From positions 1,674,001-1,738,000 of the forward strand of contig NZ_BSUK01000001.1 of NCBI RefSeq assembly GCF_030161555.1: a stretch of DNA of 64,000 nt. The letters run 5' to 3'. The position numbers and the translations under genes were made by a program. Positions 56,125 through 63,466 of the stretch are shown piece after piece. This DNA comes from Luteimicrobium album (GTDB taxonomy: Bacteria; Actinomycetota; Actinomycetes; Actinomycetales; Cellulomonadaceae). How positions within the stretch are numbered: the first letter of the stretch is position 1; each line of letters begins with the position of its first letter. Under the pieces are notes generated by a model. That model searched no databases, was not told the origin of the DNA, and saw only the letters and a program-made list of their open reading frames with translations.

Positions 56125-57153
56125 ATGGCCACGATCAAGCACTACCCCGCACGCCGCCGCTTCCTCGGCACCCCGACGGACTACGTCGTGCATCTCACCA
56201 AGGGCCGCGTCCGCCACGAGGGCGTCGGGCAGGCGTTCTGGTTCACGCCGACCACCTCGGTCCTGAGCGAGGTCCCGGCCACCGACCAGGAGCTGCCGGT
56301 CCTCTTCCACGCGACCACGCGCGACCACCAGGACGTCACCGTCCAGACCAACGTCACCTTCCGCTTCGCCGACCCCGTCACGGTCGCGCAGCGCCTCGAC
56401 TTCGGCATCTTCCCGCCGCGCCCCGGAGGCCCTGACGGCGCCGGCGCGGTCGCGACCGGCCGCCAGCAGGTCGCGACGATCATCGGCCAGCTCGCCCAGA
56501 GCCGCGCCGTCGACCACGTCGCGACCCTCACGCTCACCGAGGCGCTCGAGGTCGGCGTCGGGCAGGTGCGGCAGGTCCTCACGGACGCTCTTGCCGCCGA
56601 CCCGCGCCTCACGTCGACCGGCATCGAGGTGCTCGGCGTGCACGTCCTCGCGGTCCGGCCCGAGGCCGACGTCGAGAAGGCGCTCCAGACGCCGGTCCGC
56701 GAGCGCGTCCAGGCCGAGGCCGACCGCGCGACCTACGAGCGGCGGGCGCTCGCCGTCGAGCGGGAGCGCACCATCTCGGAGAACGAGCTCGCGAGCCGCA
56801 TCGAGCTCGCCCGACGGCGCGAGGACCTCGTGGCACAGGAGGGCACCAACGCGCGGCGCGAGGCCGAGGAGGCCGCGGCCGCCGCGCTGGTCGAGGCGCG
56901 GGCCGCCGCCGAGCGTCGTGACGTGGACGCGACCGCCCACGCCCAGGAGGTGCGCGTCATCGGCGAGGCCGAGGCCGCCAAGGACGCCGCCGCGATGGCC
57001 GTCTACGCGGACGTCGACCGCAGCACGCTGCTGGCCCTCGCGTTGCGCGACGCGGCCGGCTCGCTGCCCAAGGTCGACAACCTCACCATCACGCCCGACC
57101 TGCTGACCGGCGCGCTCGCCGCGTTCGCGCAGGCCGCCGGAGGTGCGCGGTGA
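56125..57153 (+). CDS. Soluble SPFH/band 7 domain protein
   Basis: 342 residues from ATG 56125 behind AAGGAGG. No signal peptide or membrane helix is seen. The SPFH domain spans about residues 15-190 (GTPTDYVVHLTKGRVRHEGVGQAFWF, TRDHQDVTVQTNVTFRFADP, TGIEVLGVHVLAVRPEADVEKALQTP). A long charged helix (RVQAEADRATYERRALAVERERT to AAAALVEARAAAERRDVDA, about 195-285) suits oligomer rings. The C-terminus holds a conserved hydrophobic stretch (SLPKVDNLTITPDLLTGALA). It overlaps the NAD-kinase-like gene (GTGA at 57150), so the two probably act together, perhaps as a scaffold and a nucleotide enzyme. Confidence 0.85.
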   Translation: MATIKHYPARRRFLGTPTDYVVHLTKGRVRHEGVGQAFWFTPTTSVLSEVPATDQELPVLFHATTRDHQDVTVQTNVTFRFADPVTVAQRLDFGIFPPRPGGPDGAGAVATGRQQVATIIGQLAQSRAVDHVATLTLTEALEVGVGQVRQVLTDALAADPRLTSTGIEVLGVHVLAVRPEADVEKALQTPVRERVQAEADRATYERRALAVERERTISENELASRIELARRREDLVAQEGTNARREAEEAAAAALVEARAAAERRDVDATAHAQEVRVIGEAEAAKDAAAMAVYADVDRSTLLALALRDAAGSLPKVDNLTITPDLLTGALAAFAQAAGGAR

Positions 57154-58043
57154 GCCTGCGGCGACGCGCCGTCGTCGTGCACCGGCGCACCGAGCTCGAC
57201 GAGCTCCTCGACCGGCACGGCACCCGCGGGCAGGCGGAGTTCTTCCTCCGGACCCGTGGCCGCACGCTCGACGACGTCCAGCGCCGGCACGACGCCGTCG
57301 TCGCCGCGCGGGCGTCCGTCGCGGCCGCGGTGCCGGGGGACTGGGCGTTCGCGGAGGTCGAGCGCGCGGACCTCGGACGGTTCCTGTGGGCGCCCGAGGA
57401 CGTCGTCGTGGTCGTCGGGCAGGACGGCCTCGTCGCGAACGTCGCGAAGTACCTCGACGGGCAGCTCGTGATCGGGGTCGACCCGGAGCCCGGCGCGAAT
57501 CCCGGGGTGCTCGTCCGGCACGACGCGCGGGCCGCGGGCCGCCTCCTCGCCGCGCCCGGGCGGGCGCAGGTCGCACCGCTCACCACCGTGCGCGCCGTCC
57601 TCGACGACGGGCAGGAGCTCACCGCGCTGAACGAGGTGTTCGTCGGGCACCCGTCGCACCAGTCGGCGCGGTACCGGATCGAGCTGGGCGGGTCGGGAGG
57701 TGGGCGCGTCGAGCGGCAGTCGTCGTCGGGCCTGATCGTCTCGACGGGCACCGGCGCGACCGGCTGGTGCGCCTCGATCGCGCACGACCGCGGCGGGCGC
57801 GCGCTGCCCGGCCCGACCGACGACCGTCTGGCCTGGTTCGTCCGCGAGGCGTGGCCGTCGCCGACGACCGGCGTCGAGCTCACGGAGGGCGTGCTCGGCC
57901 CGGACGGCGAGCTCGTGGTGGTCGTCGCCTCGGACGAGCTCGTGGTCTTCGGCGACGGGATGGAGTCGGACCGGCTGATCGCCTCGTGGGGCCAGGAGAT
58001 CCGGGTCGGGCTCGGGCCGCGCCGTCTCCACCTCGCCGCGTGA
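57150..58043 (+). CDS. NAD kinase-like protein with altered GGDG motif
   Basis: 297 residues from GTG 57150, overlapping the SPFH stop. It follows the NADK fold: AVVVHRRTELDELLDRHG, then VVVVVGQDGLVANVAKYL, TALNEVFVGHPSHQSARYRIE (the NE motif) and SGLIVSTGTGATGWCAS (the STPTGSTAY-like loop). NAD kinases normally have GGDGT; here residues 90-94 are G-Q-D-G-L, keeping the Asp but losing one Gly and the Thr. It may still phosphorylate NAD, use another substrate or only bind a dinucleotide. The NrtR-like gene next door supports an NAD-related role. Confidence 0.78.
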   Translation: MSLRRRAVVVHRRTELDELLDRHGTRGQAEFFLRTRGRTLDDVQRRHDAVVAARASVAAAVPGDWAFAEVERADLGRFLWAPEDVVVVVGQDGLVANVAKYLDGQLVIGVDPEPGANPGVLVRHDARAAGRLLAAPGRAQVAPLTTVRAVLDDGQELTALNEVFVGHPSHQSARYRIELGGSGGGRVERQSSSGLIVSTGTGATGWCASIAHDRGGRALPGPTDDRLAWFVREAWPSPTTGVELTEGVLGPDGELVVVVASDELVVFGDGMESDRLIASWGQEIRVGLGPRRLHLAA

Positions 58044-58053
58044 GGGGGTCGTT

Positions 58054-59148
58054 TCAGGAGCCGTCGCGCTGCGCGGCGGCCTTGGCCGCCTCCGCCTCGG
58101 CCTTCTGCAGCTCCCGCACGCGCTTCTCGGCCTCGCGGACCTTCTTCTCCGCCTCGTGCACGGCCTTCTGCAGCTCCCGCACCCGCTTCTCGGCGTCCTT
58201 GCGCTTCTCGGCGGCCTTCTTCACCTGGGGGTCGCGCGCGTAGCGGGACGCGAGCGCCGCGGCCGCGCGGACGTCGTCGTCGGAACCCGTGAGCGAGCCG
58301 ACGCGCGCCGGACCCTCCACCCGGTCCGCGCCTCCGCCGAAGTCCCGGCCGGCCCCCGGCAGCCCCGCCGCGCGCGCGTCGATGTAGGTCTGGACCCCGT
58401 CGAGGAGCCGCTCGAGCCCGAACGCGCCGTCGTCGATCTGACCTTCTCCGACGTACGCGCCGGTCTCGACGAGCGGCCGCAGGTAGGGGAAGCGCTCGCC
58501 GTCGACGAGGTCGCGCAGCACCGCCACGTAGGCGCCGCCGAGCACCTCGTCGTTGCCGCCGGCTGCCTCGACGGCCCGTGCGAGGTCCCGCTCGAGCTGC
58601 GCGGCGGACTTGCCGTAGTTCGACGCGAGGAGGATGACGGACATCTTCTCCTCCTGGTCGAGCGGCGTGTCGCGCAGGGCGCGCAAGCCGCTCTCGACGA
58701 TCCGCAGGTTGTTCGGCGTGAGCGGCGCACCCTGGACGGGGATGTCGAGGTACCAGGGGTGCGCGCCCAGGACCGCCTTGGTGAACAGCACCCACTCGCG
58801 CAGCTCGGCGCGCCAGTCCGGCGGCTCGTGCGCGGGCGGCGCCTCGACGTCGAGCACGACCTCCTGCATGAGGAGCAGCAGGTCGTCCTTGCTGGTCACG
58901 TACCGGTACAGGGACATCGTGGTGTAACCGAGACGGGCCGCGACCTTCGCCATGGAGACGCCCTCGAGGCCGTCGGCGTCGGCGAGCTCGATCGCGGCGT
59001 CGACGATGCGTTCGATGCTGAGCTCGCGGCGCGGGCCCCGGTTCGGGCTGGCTGCGACGCCCCAGGCGAGCGCGAGCCCGTGGGGCAGCTCGGGCGCCTC
59101 GGCGGGTGGGGTCGCGTCGGTCGGGTCGGGCTCAGTCACGTCGTCCAT
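58054..59148 (-). CDS. TetR regulator with long C-terminal coiled coil
   Basis: 364 residues from ATG 59148, far longer than the usual 190-230. After an acidic N-terminus the DNA-binding domain is RRELSIERIVDAAIELADADGLEGVSMAKVAARLGYTTMSLYRYVTSKDDLL, near 40-90. The TetR_C domain follows to about residue 260. The last 60 residues are a charged heptad coiled coil with repeats of AEKRVRELQKA (twice) and EAEKKVREAEKRV. Such tails could drive higher-order assembly or partner binding. The gene is divergent from an SDR, the likely target. Confidence 0.85.
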   Translation of the reverse strand: MDDVTEPDPTDATPPAEAPELPHGLALAWGVAASPNRGPRRELSIERIVDAAIELADADGLEGVSMAKVAARLGYTTMSLYRYVTSKDDLLLLMQEVVLDVEAPPAHEPPDWRAELREWVLFTKAVLGAHPWYLDIPVQGAPLTPNNLRIVESGLRALRDTPLDQEEKMSVILLASNYGKSAAQLERDLARAVEAAGGNDEVLGGAYVAVLRDLVDGERFPYLRPLVETGAYVGEGQIDDGAFGLERLLDGVQTYIDARAAGLPGAGRDFGGGADRVEGPARVGSLTGSDDDVRAAAALASRYARDPQVKKAAEKRKDAEKRVRELQKAVHEAEKKVREAEKRVRELQKAEAEAAKAAAQRDGS

Positions 59149-59195
59149 CCTCCTGCACGCTGTCCATCCTGGGTGACGCGGTGTTCGATCGGTGC

Positions 59196-59909
59196 ATGAC
59201 CACTCCCACGGAACCGCCCGTCACGCTCGTCACCGGCGCCGCGAGCGGCATCGGGGCCGCGACCGCCCGCCTCCTGCTCGACGCCGGGCACCACGTCGCC
59301 GTCACCGGACGCGACGCGGCGCGCCTCGAGGCGTTCGCCGCCACCCTGCCCGACGACGGCGCCGCCCGCCTGATCACGGTCGTCGCCGACGCGTCGGTCC
59401 AGCCGGACGTCGAACGCGCCGTCGCGGACACCGTCACGGCGTTCGGCAGGCTCGACGCCGTCGTCGCCAACGCCGGCTTCTCGTCGCACGACGACGTCGC
59501 GACCGGCGACCCCGACGCCTGGCGGGCCATGCTCGACGTCAACGTCCTCGGCCCCGCACTCCTCGTCCGCACCGCCCTCCCGCACCTGCGCGAGACGCGG
59601 GGCCGCATCGTCATGGTGGGCTCGGTCGCGGGTATCAGGAACACTCCCGGGAACATGTACTCGGTGACGAAGTGGGCCACGCGCGCCCTCGCGGAGAACA
59701 CGCGCCTCCTCACCGTGCCCGACGGCGTCGGCGTCACCCTGATCGCCCCGGGCCGCGTCGACACGGAGTTCTGGGCCGCACGCGGCGGCACGCCGCCGGG
59801 ACCGGTGCTCGGTCCCGACGACGTCGCCCGCACGATCGCGTGGGCCCTCGACCAGCCGTCGGACGTCGCGATCGACGAGGTCGTGATCCGTCCGCTGGGC
59901 CAGCTCTGA
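59196..59909 (+). CDS. Short-chain dehydrogenase/reductase
   Basis: 237 residues from ATG 59196. The cofactor motif is TLVTGAASGIGAATARLLL near 10-28, with Arg at VAVTGRDAARLEAF suggesting NADP(H). The active site shows NAGFSS, VGSVAG (Ser) and YSVTKWA (Tyr-x3-Lys) near 150-157. LIAPGRVDTEFW completes the classic SDR pattern. The substrate is unknown. It is divergent from the coiled-coil TetR. Confidence 0.87.
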   Translation: MTTPTEPPVTLVTGAASGIGAATARLLLDAGHHVAVTGRDAARLEAFAATLPDDGAARLITVVADASVQPDVERAVADTVTAFGRLDAVVANAGFSSHDDVATGDPDAWRAMLDVNVLGPALLVRTALPHLRETRGRIVMVGSVAGIRNTPGNMYSVTKWATRALAENTRLLTVPDGVGVTLIAPGRVDTEFWAARGGTPPGPVLGPDDVARTIAWALDQPSDVAIDEVVIRPLGQL

Positions 59910-59934
59910 ACCGAGCCGGACGCAGGAGGCGAGG

Positions 59935-60027
59935 GGTGGGGTGGGGTGTGCGCGACCGTGGCGGGGCTGGCGGGAGGCCGCGAGGAACGAGCGGCCGGAT
60001 GGTAGGTCGCGCACACCCCACCCCACC
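59935..60027 (+). terminator. Long perfect palindrome between convergent genes
   Basis: A perfect 23-bp inverted repeat (59935-59957 and 60005-60027, built from GGTGGGGTG repeats and TGCGCGACC) flanks a 47-nt centre with its own stem, GGCCGC (59976-59981) and GCGGCC (59991-59996). It lies between the SDR and the ABC permease and should end both transcripts. It does not contain the GCCGAGCA word. Confidence 0.82.
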
Positions 60028-60060
60028 TTCTCGCCGGGCCCGACCACGGTCGCCACGAGC

Positions 60061-60891
60061 TCAGCGGGCCGTCCGGCGGCGGTAGGCCAGCGAGCCCAGC
60101 GTGATCGAGACCGCGAGGAAGCCGACGAGCCAGGCGACGGCTGTCCAGATCGTCGAGGCGTCCGGCGTGCCGGACATCAGGCCGCGGAGCGACTCGATGA
60201 TCGGGGTGAAGGGCTGGTTGTCGGCGAACCCGTGGAGCCAGTTCGGCATGGTGCCGACCGCCACGAAGCCGCTGGACAGGTAGGGGAGGAACAGGAACAC
60301 CGTGTTGAGGGCCTGCGTGGCGTCGACGCTGAGGACGAGGCCGGCGGCCGCGCAGATCCAGGTGAACGCGAGGACGGTCAGGACGACGTACCCGACGACG
60401 GCGACCCAGCCGAGGAGGTCGGCGTCGGGCCGGAACCCGAGCGCGACCGCGACGCCGAGGACGACGGCCGCGGACGCGAGGTTGCGCACGACGCTCGCGA
60501 TCACGTGCCCCCACAGGGGCGCGGGTCCGAGGATCGGGAGGGTCTTGAACCGGTCGATGGTGCCGCTCGTCATGTCCTGGGCGACGGCGGTCGCGGTGGC
60601 GGCCGAGCCGAAGCCGAGGCACAGGACGAGCGTGCCGGGCACGACGTAGTTGATGTAGTCGCCGCTGCTGTCGATGGCGCCGCCGAAGATGACGACGAAC
60701 ACGAGCATGATCGCGACGGGGATCGCGAACGCGGTGATCAGGCCGTCGACGCTGCGGAGCGTGCGGCGGATCTCGCGGGCGGTCATGGTGCCCATGTCGC
60801 GGAGCCCGGTGAGCACGGACGGCGCGGCGGGGGTGGCGGTCGCGACGGGCAGGTGCCGCGGTGCGGGTGCGGTGGGAGCGAGGGTGGTCAT
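60061..60891 (-). CDS. ABC-2 type permease (DrrB-like)
   Basis: 276 residues from ATG 60891, overlapping the ATPase stop (ATGA at 60888-60891). After about 55 cytoplasmic residues come six helices: VDGLITAFAIPVAIMLVFVVIFGGAI, YINYVVPGTLVLCLGFGSA, IASVVRNLASAAVVLGVAVAL, WVAVVGYVVLTVLAFTWICAAAGLVL, FLPYLSSGFVAVGTMP and a last one near 250. DMTSGTIDRFKTLPI is the conserved cytoplasmic loop of DrrB exporters. With the ATPase it forms an antibiotic or lipid exporter. Confidence 0.87.
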   Translation of the reverse strand: MTTLAPTAPAPRHLPVATATPAAPSVLTGLRDMGTMTAREIRRTLRSVDGLITAFAIPVAIMLVFVVIFGGAIDSSGDYINYVVPGTLVLCLGFGSAATATAVAQDMTSGTIDRFKTLPILGPAPLWGHVIASVVRNLASAAVVLGVAVALGFRPDADLLGWVAVVGYVVLTVLAFTWICAAAGLVLSVDATQALNTVFLFLPYLSSGFVAVGTMPNWLHGFADNQPFTPIIESLRGLMSGTPDASTIWTAVAWLVGFLAVSITLGSLAYRRRTAR

Positions 60892-61859
60892 CGTGCGTTC
60901 TCCTTGCTGGCCGTGGTGCTGGTGGGGGCGCCGGTGACGGCGAGGAAGACGTCGTCGAGCGTGGGCTTGACGACGCTGACACCCGCGAGGGCGAGGTGGT
61001 GCTGGTCGGCGAGGGCGAGCGCCTCGCGGATCGTGGCGACGGGGTCGGTCGCGGGGGTGGTGAGCGCGAGGTCGCGCTCGTCCACGTCGACGACGGCGAG
61101 CCCCGCCGCGGGGGCGAGGTCGCGGGCGGCGCGGAGGGACGTGGCGTCCTCGAACGCGATGCGCACGTGGTCGCCGGCGACGAGCGCCTTGAGCTCGCTC
61201 GCGGTGCCGCGGGCCGCGACGACGCCGTCGTGCAGGACGGCGATGGTGTCGGCGAGGCGGTCGGCCTCCTCGAGGTACTGCGTGGTGAGGAGGACGGTGG
61301 TGCCGTCGCCGGCGAGGTCGCGGACGACCTCCCAGAGCTGGGCGCGCGACGCGGGGTCGAGGCCGGTGGTGGGCTCGTCGAGGACGAGCACCGCGGGGGA
61401 CGCGACGAGGCTGATCGCGAGGTCGAGGCGCCGCCGCATGCCGCCCGAGTAGGTGGAGGCGGGGCGCCGGGCGGCGTCGGTGAGGTCGAAGCGCTCGAGC
61501 AGCTCCTGGGCGCGGGATCGGACGGCCCGGCGGGGCAGGTGCGCGAGGTTGCCCATCATGACGAGGTTCTCCTCGCCGGTCTGGAACGGGTCGACGGCGG
61601 CGTACTGGCCGGTGAGGGCGACGAGCGCCCGGACCTGGGCGGGGTGCTTCGCGACGTCGGCGCCGGCGACCGTGACGGTCCCGGCGTCGGCGGGGACCAG
61701 GGTCGTGAGGATGTTGACGGTGGTGGTCTTGCCGGCACCGTTGGGGCCGAGCAGGGCGTAGATCTCGCCGCGCCGGACCGTGAGGTCGACGCCGCGCAGG
61801 ACGTGGTGCGAGCCGTAGGACTTGCGCAGGTCCCGGACGGCGATCATCGGGTCGTTCAT
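60888..61859 (-). CDS. ABC transporter ATPase (DrrA-like)
   Basis: 323 residues from ATG 61859. IAVRDLRKSYGSHHVLRGVDL opens the cassette; Walker A is LLGPNGAGKTTTVNILTTL, the Q-loop ALTGQYAAVD, signature TYSGGMRRRLDLAISL and Walker B VLVLDEPTTGLDP. The C-terminal domain (DHVRIAFEDATSLRAARDLA to VVKPTLDDVFLAVTG) is the regulatory tail seen in DrrA-type proteins. In-frame codons upstream up to 61967 overlap the promoter and are rejected as coding. No regulator gene lies beside the pair. Confidence 0.88.
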   Translation of the reverse strand: MNDPMIAVRDLRKSYGSHHVLRGVDLTVRRGEIYALLGPNGAGKTTTVNILTTLVPADAGTVTVAGADVAKHPAQVRALVALTGQYAAVDPFQTGEENLVMMGNLAHLPRRAVRSRAQELLERFDLTDAARRPASTYSGGMRRRLDLAISLVASPAVLVLDEPTTGLDPASRAQLWEVVRDLAGDGTTVLLTTQYLEEADRLADTIAVLHDGVVAARGTASELKALVAGDHVRIAFEDATSLRAARDLAPAAGLAVVDVDERDLALTTPATDPVATIREALALADQHHLALAGVSVVKPTLDDVFLAVTGAPTSTTASKENAR

Positions 61860-61906
61860 GGCCTGTCTCCTGTCGTTCGTGGTGCTCCAGCCACCGTGTG
61901 CGTCGC

Positions 61907-61967
61907 ACGCGGTGTGTATCTCGTACGCAGTGTGTAGACCATAAACAGAAGTGACCGCGACCGTCAA
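61907..61967 (-). promoter_or_regulatory. Leftward promoter with tandem operator-like repeats for the ABC exporter
   Basis: Reading leftward, TTGACG (61962-61967) and TATGGT (61938-61943) are 18 bp apart. Immediately downstream two 12-mers, ACGC-A/G-GTGTGTA (given on the + strand), lie at 61925-61936 and 61907-61918, 11 of 12 identical and 18 bp apart. Their position over the transcript start suits repressor sites. The regulator must be encoded elsewhere. Confidence 0.6.
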
Positions 61968-62059
61968 CGGGTGACGCGCGTCTCATTCGCGCGTCTCGGA
62001 TAGTGAGATGTGATGCCGATCGATTGGACTCCGGCCCGGATCCGGCACAGGCTTGTCAC

Positions 62060-62152
62060 ATGACCCCGACCACCGCCCGCTGCGGCGAGCGAATGCCCCA
62101 GGCGCCCGTCGTGCGCGCCGCGGGCTGTCGGTGCTGTCGCCCCGTGCTCTGA
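62060..62152 (+). CDS. Cysteine-rich leader peptide (candidate attenuator ORF)
   Basis: ATG 62060 opens a 30-codon frame ending TGA 62150-62152. It reads MTPTTARCGERMPQAPVV, then RAAGCRCCRPVL. Four of 30 residues are Cys, three of them in the final C-R-C-C. TTGGAC (62024-62029) and CAGGCT (62048-62053), 18 bp apart, would start transcription at about 62060, so the message may be leaderless. It lies 205 bp before metQ. Short leaderless ORFs with Cys runs are known in mycobacteria as cysteine-responsive attenuators of sulphur genes; here the same role for a methionine importer is inferred. Confidence 0.6.
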   Translation: MTPTTARCGERMPQAPVVRAAGCRCCRPVL

Positions 62153-62356
62153 CCTCCGGTCGGCGGGACCGCGGCGAGCGCCGCGCGTCCGCCCACGCCA
62201 CCGGCGAGCGCCCGCCGGTCCGCCCGGCACCAACCCCGGCACTCCGCGTGCTGCCCGCCGTCCGGTCGTCGTCGACGAGAACCGGACTCCCGCTCGGCCC
62301 GCACCACGGGCACCCCACCGGGCGCGACCCCGCGCCCCGACCCACTGGAGAACCAC
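62153..62356 (+). other. Untranslated leader between the Cys-rich ORF and metQ
   Basis: A 204-bp stretch, part of the longest intergenic gap here (61860-62356). It is C-rich and poor in G runs towards metQ, with few strong stems; CCGCGGCGAGCGCCGCGCG near 62169-62187 can fold. A C-rich, weakly folded leader is what a Rho loading site looks like. No S-box (SAM-I) or SAM-IV riboswitch core is recognisable. GGAG at 62347-62350 is the metQ ribosome site. Confidence 0.4.
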
Positions 62357-63283
62357 ATGTCCCGCACCCGCCGCCGGTTCCGCGGCTCGCTCGTCGCGAC
62401 GGCCGTCGCCGCCGCCACCGCGCTCGTCCTCGCCGCCTGCTCGTCCGGTGACTCCGGCAGCAGCGACGACGCGACCAAGGGCTCCGCGTCCGACCCGGTC
62501 AAGATCGGCGTCGTCGGCGCCGACGGCGACCAGTGGAAGGTCTTCACCGACCTCGCCGAGAAGCAGGGCATCCACGTGAAGCTCGTCGACTTCAGCGACT
62601 ACCAGCAGCCGAACCCCGCCACGAGCTCGGGCGAGCTGGACCTCAACCAGTTCCAGCACATCCTGTTCCTGGCCGACTACAACAACAACAGCAAGGGCGA
62701 CCTCGTGCCGATCGGCTCGACGGCCATCTACCCGCTCGCGCTCTACTCAAAGCAGTACAAGAGCGTCGACGAGATCCCGGCCGGCTCGCAGATCGCGATC
62801 CCGAACGACGGCACCAACCAGGCGCGAGCGCTCGGCGTCCTCGCCTCGGCCGGGCTGATCACGCTCAAGGACGGCACGCCGTCGCTCTCGGCCGCGCCGG
62901 CCGACGTCGACACCTCGACGTCGAAGGTCAAGGTCACCTCGGTGGCCGCGAACCAGACCGCCCGGTCGCTGCAGGACAAGTCCGTCGCGGGCGCCGTCGT
63001 GAACAACGACTACATCAAGGACACGGGCCTCGAGCCGACGGATGCGATCGCCCAGGACGACCCGTCCAGCGACGCCGCCAAGCCGTACATCAACATCTGG
63101 GCCACGCGCGCCAAGGACAAGGACAACGCCGTCTACGCGAAGCTCGTCGAGCTCGCGCAGACCGCCGAGGTCGAGGACGCGCTGAAGAAGAACTCCGGCG
63201 GCACCGCGGTCATCGTCCACGAGTCGGCCGCCAACCTGCAGAAGTACCTGACCGACGTCGAGGGCCAGCTCAAGCAGGGCTGA
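62357..63283 (+). CDS. metQ: MetQ-type methionine-binding lipoprotein
   Basis: 308 residues from ATG 62357. Signal peptide RGSLVATAVAAATALVLAAC with lipobox LAAC, then a GDSGSSDD linker. The NlpA/MetQ domain is clear: VKIGVVGADGDQWKVFTDLAEKQGIHVKLVDFSDYQQPNPATSSGELDLNQFQHILFL, IAIPNDGTNQARALGVLASAGLITLKDG, VNNDYIKDTGLEP and PYINIWATRAKDKDN. It binds methionine (D- or L-) outside the membrane for the MetNI transporter, whose ATPase gene follows. Confidence 0.93.
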   Translation: MSRTRRRFRGSLVATAVAAATALVLAACSSGDSGSSDDATKGSASDPVKIGVVGADGDQWKVFTDLAEKQGIHVKLVDFSDYQQPNPATSSGELDLNQFQHILFLADYNNNSKGDLVPIGSTAIYPLALYSKQYKSVDEIPAGSQIAIPNDGTNQARALGVLASAGLITLKDGTPSLSAAPADVDTSTSKVKVTSVAANQTARSLQDKSVAGAVVNNDYIKDTGLEPTDAIAQDDPSSDAAKPYINIWATRAKDKDNAVYAKLVELAQTAEVEDALKKNSGGTAVIVHESAANLQKYLTDVEGQLKQG

Positions 63284-63368
63284 CTCCGCGACGTACCCCG
63301 CCCGGACGACCACCTCGCCGAAGCGGTCGTCCCGGGCTGGGTACTTCGGCGAGGTAGTCCGCGCGGAG
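63284..63368 (+). promoter_or_regulatory. Competing hairpins between metQ and metN
   Basis: Stem A pairs GTACCC and GCCCGG-ACGACC (63293-63311) with GGTCGTC-C-CGGGC and GGGTAC (63325-63344). Stem B pairs ACCTCGCCGAAG (63312-63323) exactly with CTTCGGCGAGGT (63344-63355). They overlap and cannot coexist. An outer CTCCGCG/CGCGGAG pair (63284-63290, 63362-63368) encloses both. The structure could tune how much transcript reaches metN, or protect the metQ message. Confidence 0.65.
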
Positions 63369-63466
63369 GACTGCTTCGCGAGTCTTCGCGGGCGGGACCG
63401 CGACGGCGGTGGTGTGATCGGACGCAGGACGACGGCAGGGCCAGCCGAGGAGGCAGCGGGAGCCGC

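Noticed and set aside
61860..61967. Upstream extension of the DrrA-like ATPase to 61967
   Set aside because: The extra codons cover the promoter hexamers and tandem repeats. The family begins at MNDPMIAVRDL, encoded from 61859.
62153..62356. A SAM riboswitch upstream of metQ
   Set aside because: No SAM-I or SAM-IV core motif is recognisable in the leader. The only distinct signal is the Cys-rich small ORF.
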